DNA from: 39-52-133 sp041488395
Lineage (GTDB): Bacteria; Pseudomonadota; Gammaproteobacteria; Burkholderiales; Gallionellaceae
NCBI GenBank assembly: GCA_041488395.1
Contig: JBGPPE010000033.1
Span: 1 to 23,823, forward strand
DNA: 23,823 nt
Direction: 5' to 3'
Part shown: piece by piece, positions 17,098-23,823 of the stretch
Position numbering within the stretch: position 1 is the first letter of the stretch
Layout of the letters: each line of letters opens with the position of its first letter
The notes under the pieces: model-generated
Databases searched by the model: none
Told to the model about the DNA's origin: nothing
Seen by the model: only the letters and a program-made list of their open reading frames with translations
Position numbers and translations under genes: made by a program

Positions 17098-18366
17098 TCA
17101 GAACATAAAGACTGAAACCAGCCCGACCAGAACCAGCACAACAATAATAATCAACAGCAGATTTCCGCCACTAACCTCCTCTTCGGCCTCCTGCTTTTTC
17201 ACGGGAGCTGGGTTCGATGCTGGCTTGGGCTTGGAAAAATCAGGTGCCACTGCCCTGGGCTTGGTTGCAGCAGCCGGAACAGCTGAGCGATTGAGCTCTT
17301 CCATGCTGGGGATAGGCATCTTGAATGTTTTGGATAACTCTTCAACATCAGCACTGCTGCCAGTCAAGGCTGCCAGTCGCATGGTCGCCGCGGCAGAATC
17401 AAAAGCAGAAGAAAGGCCCGCTGCCACAGGCTTGGACTCATCCTCCCTGCTATCAACAGGCCTGGTTACCGGAATCGCCTCAGCAAGCTGCACTCCTGGT
17501 GAAATGCCGGGTTTGCTTATGTCCAGCGGCGTTGCCGCAGAGCGCGGCATGCGCTCACGACAAGCACGCAAATCATTGGCAAATTCCTTGGCATCCTGAT
17601 AACGGTCATCGACATCCTTGGCCAGCGCCTTGGCCACGATAAAATTCAACATCTCCGGCACGCCCGGGCTCAGCGAGCTGGGGGGAGGCGGCACCGCATT
17701 CAGGGTCTGGTACATGATGGCATTGACGTTCTCGCCCGTGAACGGCGCCTGACCAGTGAGCATTTCATACAACATCACACCCAGCGAGAAAATATCCGAA
17801 CGCTGGTCTGTCAACTTGCCCATCACCTGTTCCGGTGACATATATTTTGGTGAGCCCAACACCATACCGGTCTGTGTGCGCACGGCCGCAGAAGCCATGC
17901 GTGCAATGCCGAAATCGGTAATCTTCACATGGCCATCACGCACCACCATGATGTTGGAAGGTTTTACGTCGCGATGCACGATCCCGTGCTCGTGTGCATA
18001 CGCCAGCCCCATTGCCACCTGGGCAACGATATCGATGGTCTGATCCACAGCCAGGCGCTTGCCATCGTTCAGGATGTCGCGCAGCTCGCGACCCTGCAGG
18101 AACTCCATTGCAATGAAGGCAATGTCACCACTTTTGCCCACATCATAAATAGTGACGATATTGGGATGACTTAAGCGCCCGGCAGCCTTGGCTTCCTGAT
18201 AAAAACGCCCCTCATACTCATCTTTCTCATCCAGCGCCAGGCTCAGATTGATAGTCTTGATCGCAACTATACGATCAATTAGCGGGTCAACCGCTTTATA
18301 GACGGTACCCATCGCGCCCTGACCGAGCTCACCGATAATGTTATAGCGACCCAACTGGCTAATCAT
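17098..18366 (-). CDS. Hanks-type Ser/Thr protein kinase with C-terminal membrane anchor
   Basis: A 422-residue kinase. The catalytic domain (about 8-268) is complete: glycine loop GQGAMGTV, Lys37 in VAIK, helix-C Glu58, HRDVKPSN with catalytic Asp133, DFG at 151-153, and GSPKYMSPEQ. A proline/alanine-rich linker (about 270-395) ends in an acidic patch, and a single membrane helix then fills the last 20 or so residues (LLLIIIVVLVLVGLVSVFMF). So the kinase faces the cytoplasm, is tail-anchored, and has no extracytoplasmic sensor domain such as PASTA. It lies 20 bases after a TPR lipoprotein gene and upstream of ygfX. Substrates are unknown. No phosphatase gene is adjacent. Confidence 0.93.
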   Translation of the reverse strand: MISQLGRYNIIGELGQGAMGTVYKAVDPLIDRIVAIKTINLSLALDEKDEYEGRFYQEAKAAGRLSHPNIVTIYDVGKSGDIAFIAMEFLQGRELRDILNDGKRLAVDQTIDIVAQVAMGLAYAHEHGIVHRDVKPSNIMVVRDGHVKITDFGIARMASAAVRTQTGMVLGSPKYMSPEQVMGKLTDQRSDIFSLGVMLYEMLTGQAPFTGENVNAIMYQTLNAVPPPPSSLSPGVPEMLNFIVAKALAKDVDDRYQDAKEFANDLRACRERMPRSAATPLDISKPGISPGVQLAEAIPVTRPVDSREDESKPVAAGLSSAFDSAAATMRLAALTGSSADVEELSKTFKMPIPSMEELNRSAVPAAATKPRAVAPDFSKPKPASNPAPVKKQEAEEEVSGGNLLLIIIVVLVLVGLVSVFMF

Positions 18367-18386
18367 GGTTCTTTATCAAGGGAGGG

Positions 18387-18779
18387 TTATTTGTTGGGAA
18401 ATTTGCTCTTCACACTGCGAAACACCGGGCCCCAGATTGGGTGCCCAGCCTCGGCAGGCTCAAGATCGAAATGAGGATCAATTTCCAGTGCTTTTCTGAA
18501 ATAGTTACGGCACATTTTTTCTCGCGAAGAAACACAATGTATAAACGCCAAATATTTATAAGCACGCACACGATCAGCATTGCTGCTCAAGCCGGCCTCA
18601 AGAACGCCTTGCAGCGCCATCATGGATGCCTGGTAATTACCTTCTTCATAACTCAGCACACCGTAGTTAAGTTTCTGGTCAGCCGGGTTATTGTTGCATG
18701 TATTCCCGCCCACGGCACTACACCCGCTTAACACCAGAGCAGCCAAGCCACTCAGCAACACATATCGAACGCCTGACAT
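18387..18779 (-). CDS. TPR-like lipoprotein (TssQ-like)
   Basis: A 130-residue lipoprotein precursor with a signal peptide ending in the lipobox LSGC, so Cys20 is the lipidation site. Ser at +2 favours outer-membrane sorting. The mature part has tetratricopeptide-like helices (about 36-105, including NYGVLSYEEGNYQASMMALQ and NYFRKALEIDPHF) and a distinctive end, PAEAGHPIWGPVFRSVK. From memory this resembles lipoproteins annotated as type VI secretion associated (TssQ family), but no T6SS gene is in the window. GGAGAG precedes the ATG at 18779. It sits between the cyclase (18 bases) and the kinase (20 bases), so it may be the periplasmic partner of one of them; that is inference. Confidence 0.85.
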   Translation of the reverse strand: MSGVRYVLLSGLAALVLSGCSAVGGNTCNNNPADQKLNYGVLSYEEGNYQASMMALQGVLEAGLSSNADRVRAYKYLAFIHCVSSREKMCRNYFRKALEIDPHFDLEPAEAGHPIWGPVFRSVKSKFPNK

Positions 18780-18797
18780 TTTGTACTCTCCAACCCG

Positions 18798-19967
18798 TCA
18801 ATTGACGAACTTGTGCTTTATTTTTATTTTCTCGCCAGCCTTGACCTTGATAGTTTGCTTGTACACTGGGAAAGTCGCGTTGCGAATTTCAATTTCGTGC
18901 TTTCCTGCGGCAACCTGCAGCTCAATCAAAGGCGGGCTAACGCCTTGCATTTTACCATCCAGATAGACATCACCCCATGGTTGCACTGAAATATTAACCA
19001 CTGCCACACCGGCCGTCTCTTCCAGCGTACGCACGCGAGGGATTTTCCTGGAACTGGCACTTTCGCGCCTGGGTCGCTCGCTTGCAGCGGCACTGCTTTC
19101 AGTTTTTTTTGCCGCCGAAGTGCTTGCAACAGAGGACGATGGCAAGACCTTCATGGCAGCCGGCTGTTCCATTTCCGGGTAATAACGCACCACCACCTGC
19201 TTCGCGGGGGCTGCCGGGCGATGCATCAAGTACCACTGATAGCCCCCCCAGGCAAGCAGCGGCAGCGCTAATACGCCGGCAAACATTGCACGCTTTTTAT
19301 TCGATGCATTTTTAACGGTGTCATAAAGACTTTGCCACCAGCCGCCAACATGGCCCAGCAGTTTTCCGGTGACATTTTCCCGGCCGCCCTGGCTCGCCAG
19401 CCTGTGATGGGTCAGCGTAAACTCGCCCGGATAGCCGATCGCGTAAATTTCGTGTTCGCGCACATGCTTGTCAGTGCGCGACCCCTGATAATGGAACATG
19501 CCGGCGTATTCCTGCGACAGGCGCGACACCGCATCGTAATAAGAACGTGAAACCAGCAACTGCCCGACATCGGCAAATCCCATGACGCGTTGCGCGACGT
19601 TGATGCCGTCGCCGACTATGTTTGGCTGGCTGTTGATGTCTTTGACCAGGCGCACTGGCCCCAGATTGATGCCCATGCGCACCAGCAGGGGCGGATCCTG
19701 ATTCATGCCCTCGTTCAAGAGGCGCGTACGCACACCCAGTGCCACCTGGAGCGCATCTTCAATATCGCCCAGAAAGCTGATGGCTGCACCGTCGCCAGTG
19801 TCCAGAATAATGCGATCTGTAACAGGAATATCGTGAATAGCGGTAGACAAAAAGGCGTTAAAGCGCTCTTTCAGGGTAATTTGCCCGGAAACAGACTTCT
19901 TTGAATATTCCACAATATCCAGAAACAGCACACTGCATATGATGGTCTTGTTACCGCGCTCTTCCAT
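18798..19967 (-). CDS. Class III adenylate/guanylate cyclase-like protein with membrane helix and PEGA domain
   Basis: A 389-residue protein with an N-terminal cytoplasmic class III cyclase domain (about 5-185), a membrane helix (about 227-248), a low-complexity Ala/Ser/Arg linker, and a C-terminal PEGA domain (about 320-389, with DVYLDGKMQGVSPPLIEL) facing the periplasm. Both metal-binding aspartates are present (Asp17 in LFLDIVEYS, Asp59 in DTGDGAA), as are the transition-state pair Asn123 and Arg127 (GINVAQR). The two substrate-choosing positions are not the adenylate Lys/Asp pair: I align Leu55 and Asn116 there. Which cyclic nucleotide it makes, if any, is open. It is first of four closely spaced genes. 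I recall similar proteins encoded near Ser/Thr kinases in betaproteobacteria. Confidence 0.88.
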   Translation of the reverse strand: MEERGNKTIICSVLFLDIVEYSKKSVSGQITLKERFNAFLSTAIHDIPVTDRIILDTGDGAAISFLGDIEDALQVALGVRTRLLNEGMNQDPPLLVRMGINLGPVRLVKDINSQPNIVGDGINVAQRVMGFADVGQLLVSRSYYDAVSRLSQEYAGMFHYQGSRTDKHVREHEIYAIGYPGEFTLTHHRLASQGGRENVTGKLLGHVGGWWQSLYDTVKNASNKKRAMFAGVLALPLLAWGGYQWYLMHRPAAPAKQVVVRYYPEMEQPAAMKVLPSSSVASTSAAKKTESSAAASERPRRESASSRKIPRVRTLEETAGVAVVNISVQPWGDVYLDGKMQGVSPPLIELQVAAGKHEIEIRNATFPVYKQTIKVKAGEKIKIKHKFVN

Positions 19968-19996
19968 TCAGCCTATCCGATCTTATTACTTCTGGC

Positions 19997-20026
19997 ATTG
20001 TAACCTTATTGAACAACCGCTCCCAA
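19997..20026 (-). promoter_or_regulatory. Candidate promoter of the cyclase-lipoprotein-kinase-ygfX block
   Basis: In the 80-base gap after rluB, TTGGGA (20026-20021) and TACAAT (20002-19997) on the minus strand are separated by 18 bases, with the cyclase ATG about 30 bases further on. The -10 is good and the -35 moderate. It suggests that the signalling block can be expressed separately from recR-rluB. No terminator is visible between rluB and the cyclase, so read-through is also possible. Confidence 0.4.
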
Positions 20027-20047
20027 CCCTACGAATTTTAATGATAC

Positions 20048-21001
20048 TTAGCCTTTCGCGCCAGCTTTAGTTTTATTGCGCGGCCTGCTGCGCGGCGCTT
20101 CCGCCTTGCCTTGAGGGCGGCGTCCCTTGCCAGTCTCCATGCGGGGCTCTCTGCGCGGTGCTTTATTGGCCACTTTGCCTGGTTTCTCAGGTGTTCTTTC
20201 GGCGCTGCCGCGCACCGCCTGCACAGGCTCAACCTCCTCTGCAACCGGCGTGCTCAGGCCCACCCAATCCATGATCATGGTTACCTCGCCCTCGCCCAGC
20301 TCCGCCATCTTGCCGCGCTTGATGCTCGGCGGCAGGTTCACAATACCGAAGCGCACGCGCATCAAACGACTCACCGTCAGCCCCAGCGCCTCAAAAGTGC
20401 GCCGCACCACGCGATTGCGCCCTTCTTTCAGCACCAGGCGGTACCAGTGGTTGAAGCCCTCACCGCCTTCATCGCTAAGCTTGTCGAACTTGACCAGGCC
20501 GTCCTCCAGCTCGATGCCCTCCCTGGTCATCTGGCGCATCTGCTCGGGCGTCATCTCGCCCTGCAGACGTACCGCATACTCGCGCTCCACCTCAAAGCGC
20601 GGGTGCATCAGGCGGTTGGCCAGCTCACCCGAAGTGGTAAAAATCAGCAAACCGCTGGTATTAAAATCCAGACGGCCGATGGCTATCCATTTCTGCCCGC
20701 GCAGCTTGGGCAGCTTTTCAAACACATTGCTGCGTTTTTCCGGGTCGTCGCGGCTGACAATCTCGCCCTCCTGCTTGTGATACAGCAGCACGCGCGGCAA
20801 GCCTTGTTCCTCCTGCGCCTTGACCACCACCGTGCGCTTGTCCGCGCGCAGCACATCGCCCTCGACCACGCGCATCCCCAGCGTAGCCGGCTCGCCATTC
20901 ACCGTGACACGCCCTGCGGTAATCCACTCTTCCATGGCACGACGCGAACCGACACCGGCTTGCGCCAGCACCTTCTGTATCTTCTCGCCCTGTTCACTCA
21001 T
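20048..21001 (-). CDS. rluB: 23S rRNA pseudouridine synthase (RluB/RsuA family)
   Basis: Converts a uridine of 23S rRNA (U2605 in E. coli) to pseudouridine. The 317-residue protein has an N-terminal S4 RNA-binding domain (about 6-60, EKIQKVLAQAGVGSRRAMEE) and a synthase domain with the catalytic-Asp motif GRLDFNTSGLL, followed by EGRNRVVRRTFEALG and LMRVRFG. A basic low-complexity tail (about 262-317) rich in Arg, Lys, Pro and Ala is probably disordered. The ATG at 21001 overlaps the recR stop by ATGA. Length and tail favour RluB over RluE, RluF or RsuA, but the subfamily is not proven by sequence alone. Confidence 0.92.
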   Translation of the reverse strand: MSEQGEKIQKVLAQAGVGSRRAMEEWITAGRVTVNGEPATLGMRVVEGDVLRADKRTVVVKAQEEQGLPRVLLYHKQEGEIVSRDDPEKRSNVFEKLPKLRGQKWIAIGRLDFNTSGLLIFTTSGELANRLMHPRFEVEREYAVRLQGEMTPEQMRQMTREGIELEDGLVKFDKLSDEGGEGFNHWYRLVLKEGRNRVVRRTFEALGLTVSRLMRVRFGIVNLPPSIKRGKMAELGEGEVTMIMDWVGLSTPVAEEVEPVQAVRGSAERTPEKPGKVANKAPRREPRMETGKGRRPQGKAEAPRSRPRNKTKAGAKG

Positions 21002-21597
21002 CCCGCCACCTCGCGTCTCTCCAGCACGGCCTGTGCCAAGGTACCACTATCCACATGTTCCAGCTCGCCACCCACCGGCAGGCCGCGCGCAATGCGCGAC
21101 ACCTTCACCCCCTGCGCATTCAGCAGGGTGGCGATGTAATGCGCCGTTGCCTCGCCCTCAACAGTAAAATTGGTGGCCAGGATCACCTCGCACGGCTGCT
21201 CCAGCGCCCGCTTCACCAGGCGCTCCAGATGCAGCTCGCGCGCACCCACCCCGTCCAGCGGCGACAAGCGCCCCATCAGCACAAAGTACATGCCGCGATA
21301 ACACTGCGCCTGCTCCATCATCAGCAGATCGGCCGGCATTTCGACCACGCACAGCAAATTCGAGTCACGCTTGGGTGAGCGGCACAGCTCGCAAATTTCT
21401 TCTTCGGAAAAATTATTACACTTGGCGCAATGATGGATGCTTTCCACCGCGTGATTGAGCGAGTGCGCCAGACGCAGGGCGGCCGGCTTGTCACGCTGCA
21501 ACAGGTGATAAGCCATGCGCTGTGCCGACTTGGGCCCCACACCCGGCAGGGCACGCAATGCGGCAATCAGCTCTTCCAGACTGGATGGTGTTTTCAT
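20998..21597 (-). CDS. recR: Recombination mediator RecR
   Basis: Works with RecO (also in this window) to load RecA at single-strand gaps. The 199 residues contain an N-terminal helix-hairpin-helix (LPGVGPKSAQRMAYHLL), a four-cysteine zinc finger (Cys57, 60, 69, 72 in CAKCNNFSEEEICELC), and a TOPRIM domain from about 80 with VVEMPADLLMMEQ, MGRLSPLDGVG and EVILATNFTVEGEATAHYI. The ATG at 21597 lies 45 bases after the ybaB stop, and the end overlaps rluB by ATGA. The dnaX-ybaB-recR order is classical. Confidence 0.98.
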   Translation of the reverse strand: MKTPSSLEELIAALRALPGVGPKSAQRMAYHLLQRDKPAALRLAHSLNHAVESIHHCAKCNNFSEEEICELCRSPKRDSNLLCVVEMPADLLMMEQAQCYRGMYFVLMGRLSPLDGVGARELHLERLVKRALEQPCEVILATNFTVEGEATAHYIATLLNAQGVKVSRIARGLPVGGELEHVDSGTLAQAVLERREVAG

Positions 21598-21615
21598 CCC
21601 CGATCAGGAACCAAT

Positions 21616-21641
21616 AAGTTCAGAAACTGGCAAGTTCAGAA
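21616..21641. repeat. 10-bp direct repeat between ybaB and recR
   Basis: AAGTTCAGAA occurs at 21616-21625 and again at 21632-21641, a 16-base period, within the 45-base gap next to the ybaB stop. It may be chance or a small duplication. I assign no function. Confidence 0.6.
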
Positions 21642-21642
21642 T

Positions 21643-21966
21643 TTAGAACGGCAGGCTCATGCCGGGCGGCAGATTCAGGCCGGCACCGAAGCCGCCCATC
21701 TTGGCCTTGGTGGTGGCTGCAACCTGCTTCACCGCGTCATTCATTGCCGCCGTGACCAGGTCTTCCAGCATTTCCTTGTCGTCCATTACGCTGTCGTCCA
21801 GCTTTACGCGGCGCACTTCATGCGCGCAGGTCATGGTCACCTTCACCATGCCGGAGCCGGCCTGGCCTTCAACCTCAATAGTCGCCAGTTCTTCCTGCGC
21901 CTTCTTCATGTTTGCCTGCATCTGCTGCGCCTGCTTCATCAGGCCGCCTAATCCGCCCTTCATCAT
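21643..21966 (-). CDS. ybaB: YbaB/EbfC family nucleoid-associated protein
   Basis: A small DNA-binding protein, usually a dimer, associated with the nucleoid. The 107 residues carry the family pattern GGLMKQAQQMQANMKKAQEE, then GSGMVKVTMTCAHEVRRVKL and the DKEMLEDLVTAAMNDAVKQ helix, ending in a Gly/Pro-rich tail. The true start is the first of two adjacent ATGs at 21966, set by a strong GGAGGA eight bases upstream (21975-21980). The frame stays open well into dnaX, but that part is not this gene. It lies 17 bases after the dnaX stop and upstream of recR, the conserved order. Confidence 0.96.
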   Translation of the reverse strand: MMKGGLGGLMKQAQQMQANMKKAQEELATIEVEGQAGSGMVKVTMTCAHEVRRVKLDDSVMDDKEMLEDLVTAAMNDAVKQVAATTKAKMGGFGAGLNLPPGMSLPF

Positions 21967-21983
21967 TTGTGACTTCCTCCGAA

Positions 21984-23630
21984 TTACTGTTGTATGAATT
22001 TTATGGAACTCTTCACCACCTGCGCATCCAGCTGCTCCTGCGCCTCGCGCACAAATGGGTCCTGCTCGATGGCTTCGGCTGCCGCCTGCTGGCGCGCCTG
22101 CTTTTCCTGCTGCTCTACCGCCGCGGGGGTCGCCGCGCTGGCGGGCGCACCGACAGACAGGCTCAACCGTATCGGCTGGGCAAAGTAATCGCTCAACGCC
22201 GTCTGCAGCTTGTCCTGCGCAATCTTGTTGGTGAGGAACTGCTTGTGCTGCGGCGCCAGACACAGGCTGATCTTGCCCTCGGTAAAACTTTCCAGCACGC
22301 AATTCTTGGCCAGCTCGCGCGCCATGCCCTGCACGTTCAACTGCCCCAGCAGCGCGCTCCAGTCGAGCTGACCCGGCGCAGAAGGCGCTGGCTCAACAGG
22401 CACTGGTGCAGCAGCTGTTGGCGCAGACTCGGCAACTGCGTACTGGGCTGCCGGTGCTTGCGCAACAGGTGCCGCCTGCACTGGCACCGCCGCGGCAGAG
22501 GCCAGCACCGCACGTGGAGCAAGCGAGGCCTGTCGCTCCTGCCCGGCAGGCATAAAGGCCAGCATGCGCAACAGCGTCATGGTGAAACCGGCATATTCGT
22601 CCGGTGCCAGGTCAATCTCGTTACGCCCGTGAATGGCGATCTGGTAATACAGCTGTATGTCTTCGGCGCTGATCTGTTGCGCCAGTTGCAGCAGGCGCAC
22701 ACGCTCCGGCTCATCATCGGGGATCGCCTGCGGCACGGTCTGCGCCAGTGCAATGCGATGCAGCAAGGTCGCCAGTTCCTGCAACGCCGCATCAAAGGCC
22801 ATGCTGCGCAGCGCCATGTCGTCCGCAATGCGCAACAGGCCGGCGCCATCGCGCGCCATGAGATTCTGCAGCAGGTCGAACAGGTAGCTCTGGTCGATCG
22901 CGCCCAGCATATTGCGCACCGTCGCCTCCTCCACTCTGGAGTCGGAATAGGCGATCGCCTGGTCCATCAGGCTCAGCGCATCGCGCATGCTGCCCTGCGC
23001 CGCGCGCGCCACCAGCGTCAGCGCGCCCATCTCGAACGGGATCGCCTCCTGCTCCAGCACATACTGCAAATGGCTGAGGATCAGCGCCGGCGGCAGCTGC
23101 TTCAGGTTGAACTGCAGACAGCGCGACAGCACAGTGACCGGGATCTTCTGCGGATCGGTGGTGGCCAGGATGAATTTCACATGCGCGGGCGGCTCTTCCA
23201 GAGTCTTCAGCATCGCGTTAAATGCCGACTTCGACAGCTTGTGCACTTCGTCGATGATGTATACCTTGAAACGCCCGCTGGTCGGCGCGTACAGCGCGCT
23301 TTCCAGCAGCTCGCGCATATTGTCCACCTGCGTGTTCGACGCCGCATCCAGCTCGATCAGGTCGACAAAACGGCCGCTATCGATCTCGGTGCAGGCACTG
23401 CAGGTGCCGCACGGCGTGGCGGTGATACCGCTCAGGCAATTCAGCGATTTGGCGAAGATGCGCGCGATGGTAGTCTTGCCCACGCCGCGCGTGCCGGTGA
23501 ACAGATAGGCGTGATGCAGGCGGTTTTGCGTCAGCGCATTGCTCAGGGCCTGCACGACATGCTCCTGTCCCGCCAGCTGGGCGAAATTTTTGGGCCGCCA
23601 TTTACGCGCTAGAACTGAGGTTGCTGACAA
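21984..23630 (-). CDS. dnaX: DNA polymerase III subunit gamma/tau (DnaX)
   Basis: The clamp-loader ATPase that organises the replicative polymerase. The 548 residues start with the AAA+ module: Walker A GTRGVGKT (46-53), zinc-binding cysteines 65, 74, 77 and 80, Walker B DEVH (127-130), sensor region ILATTDPQKIP and the SRC arginine finger. An Ala/Pro-rich linker (about 370-425) leads to a tau-like C-terminal domain (about 426-548). The first codon appears to be TTG at 23630 with no clear Shine-Dalgarno. I see no upstream in-frame ATG or GTG, and the protein N-terminus (VLARKWRPKNFAQL) needs a start close to this point. I saw no E. coli-type slippery heptamer (A AAA AAG), so a short gamma form by that route is not evident. 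Confidence 0.96.
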   Translation of the reverse strand: MSATSVLARKWRPKNFAQLAGQEHVVQALSNALTQNRLHHAYLFTGTRGVGKTTIARIFAKSLNCLSGITATPCGTCSACTEIDSGRFVDLIELDAASNTQVDNMRELLESALYAPTSGRFKVYIIDEVHKLSKSAFNAMLKTLEEPPAHVKFILATTDPQKIPVTVLSRCLQFNLKQLPPALILSHLQYVLEQEAIPFEMGALTLVARAAQGSMRDALSLMDQAIAYSDSRVEEATVRNMLGAIDQSYLFDLLQNLMARDGAGLLRIADDMALRSMAFDAALQELATLLHRIALAQTVPQAIPDDEPERVRLLQLAQQISAEDIQLYYQIAIHGRNEIDLAPDEYAGFTMTLLRMLAFMPAGQERQASLAPRAVLASAAAVPVQAAPVAQAPAAQYAVAESAPTAAAPVPVEPAPSAPGQLDWSALLGQLNVQGMARELAKNCVLESFTEGKISLCLAPQHKQFLTNKIAQDKLQTALSDYFAQPIRLSLSVGAPASAATPAAVEQQEKQARQQAAAEAIEQDPFVREAQEQLDAQVVKSSIKFIQQ

Positions 23631-23688
23631 GATGTTGACCGTATCAAAAATATTGAGAAATGAAACTGACCTGCCGTACTACCGAAAG

Positions 23689-23715
23689 AACCAGTGCGCG
23701 TACCGCCTTCTGGTT
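23689..23715 (-). other. Stem-loop between ffs and dnaX
   Basis: On the minus strand AACCAG (23715-23710) pairs with CTGGTT (23694-23689). An inner GCG/CGC pair with a GTA loop is separated from the outer stem by three unpaired bases on each side. It lies just 3' of the SRP RNA and about 60 bases before dnaX. The bases after it (CTTTCGG) are not a proper U run, so it may be a weak terminator or a processing structure rather than a full intrinsic terminator. Confidence 0.35.
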
Positions 23716-23723
23716 ACAAAATA

Positions 23724-23823
23724 GGAGGCGAGCCTTACCCCCGGCACTTGCAGTAATAGCTATGGCTGCTTCCTTCCGGACCTGACCAGGTTTGCTACAC
23801 CACAATGCGGGGAGACCCGCCAA
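23724..23823 (-). ncRNA. ffs: Signal recognition particle RNA (4.5S RNA)
   Basis: The RNA component of SRP, which binds Ffh and targets nascent inner-membrane proteins. Read on the minus strand, 23790-23764 gives the near-invariant SRP domain IV core, CCTGGTCAGGTCCGGAAGG followed by AAGCAGCC, with the symmetric internal loop and a GGAA tetraloop. The ends pair: GGCGGGTC (23821-23814) with GGCTCGCC (23734-23727), allowing G-U pairs. The 5' end may lie a few bases beyond the window edge, and its promoter is outside. ffs just upstream of dnaX is a common proteobacterial arrangement. Confidence 0.95.

Noticed and set aside
18387..18779. Evidence of a type VI secretion locus from the TssQ-like lipoprotein
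   Set aside because: No tss, hcp, vgrG or clpV-type gene lies in the window; one accessory-like lipoprotein is not enough.
21967..22302. N-terminal extension of ybaB into dnaX
   Set aside because: YbaB family proteins are about 107 residues, and a strong GGAGGA sets the start at 21966; the extension is dnaX in another frame.
21912..23612. A 566-codon open frame on the plus strand opposite dnaX
   Set aside because: It is antisense to the well-supported dnaX; the Arg/Gln/His/Leu-rich translation is typical of the reverse of a GC-biased gene and shows no family motif.

Overview
The window reads as core chromosome of a betaproteobacterium. A Nitrosomonadales/Gallionellaceae-like organism is my best guess from protein flavour and from the gene order nadB / rpoE-rseA-mucB-rseC-mucD / lepA-lepB-DUF4845-rnc-era-recO-pdxJ-acpS-nagZ. 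No database was consulted, so the family-level placement is only an inference. Coding density is very high: the largest gene-free gap is 233 bases, and almost everything is on the minus strand except nadB. I found no mobile element, CRISPR array, tRNA or rRNA.

Layout, read in the direction of transcription (right to left for the minus strand). (1) 23823-19998: the SRP RNA gene ffs, then dnaX, ybaB, recR and rluB. This is replication, repair and ribosome-maturation housekeeping, with recR and rluB overlapping by ATGA. (2) 19967-16652: a compact four-gene block encoding a membrane class III nucleotide cyclase with a C-terminal PEGA domain, a TPR lipoprotein, a tail-anchored Hanks-type Ser/Thr kinase and a YgfX-like membrane protein. 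This is the only part of the window that is not standard housekeeping and the best candidate for a little-described envelope signalling system. (3) 15055-16644, plus strand: nadB, convergent with block 2 and divergent from rpoE. (4) 14821-10870: the envelope-stress module rpoE, rseA, mucB/rseB, rseC/mucC and mucD/degP. A sigma-E-type promoter candidate lies upstream, which would make it autoregulated. (5) 10692-3206: lepA, lepB, DUF4845, rnc, era, recO, pdxJ, acpS and nagZ, tightly packed with several ATGA or TGATG overlaps. It combines translation, protein secretion, RNA processing, recombination repair, PLP synthesis, ACP activation and cell-wall recycling. (6) 3107-18: zipA-ligA, with the zipA stop directly abutting the ligA start. 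A sigma-70-like promoter candidate precedes zipA, and smc, which I would expect before zipA in many betaproteobacteria, is not there.

Functionally, the right half joins envelope sensing (sigma-E cascade, MucD protease, the cyclase/lipoprotein/kinase block) to cofactor synthesis (NadB). The left half is a growth-linked operon train. All genes look intact; I saw no frameshift or truncated coding sequence. Most start sites are clear. I re-assigned starts for nagZ, acpS, mucB, rseA, rseC and ybaB from Shine-Dalgarno position, overlap with the neighbour, or family N-terminus. dnaX appears to start with TTG.
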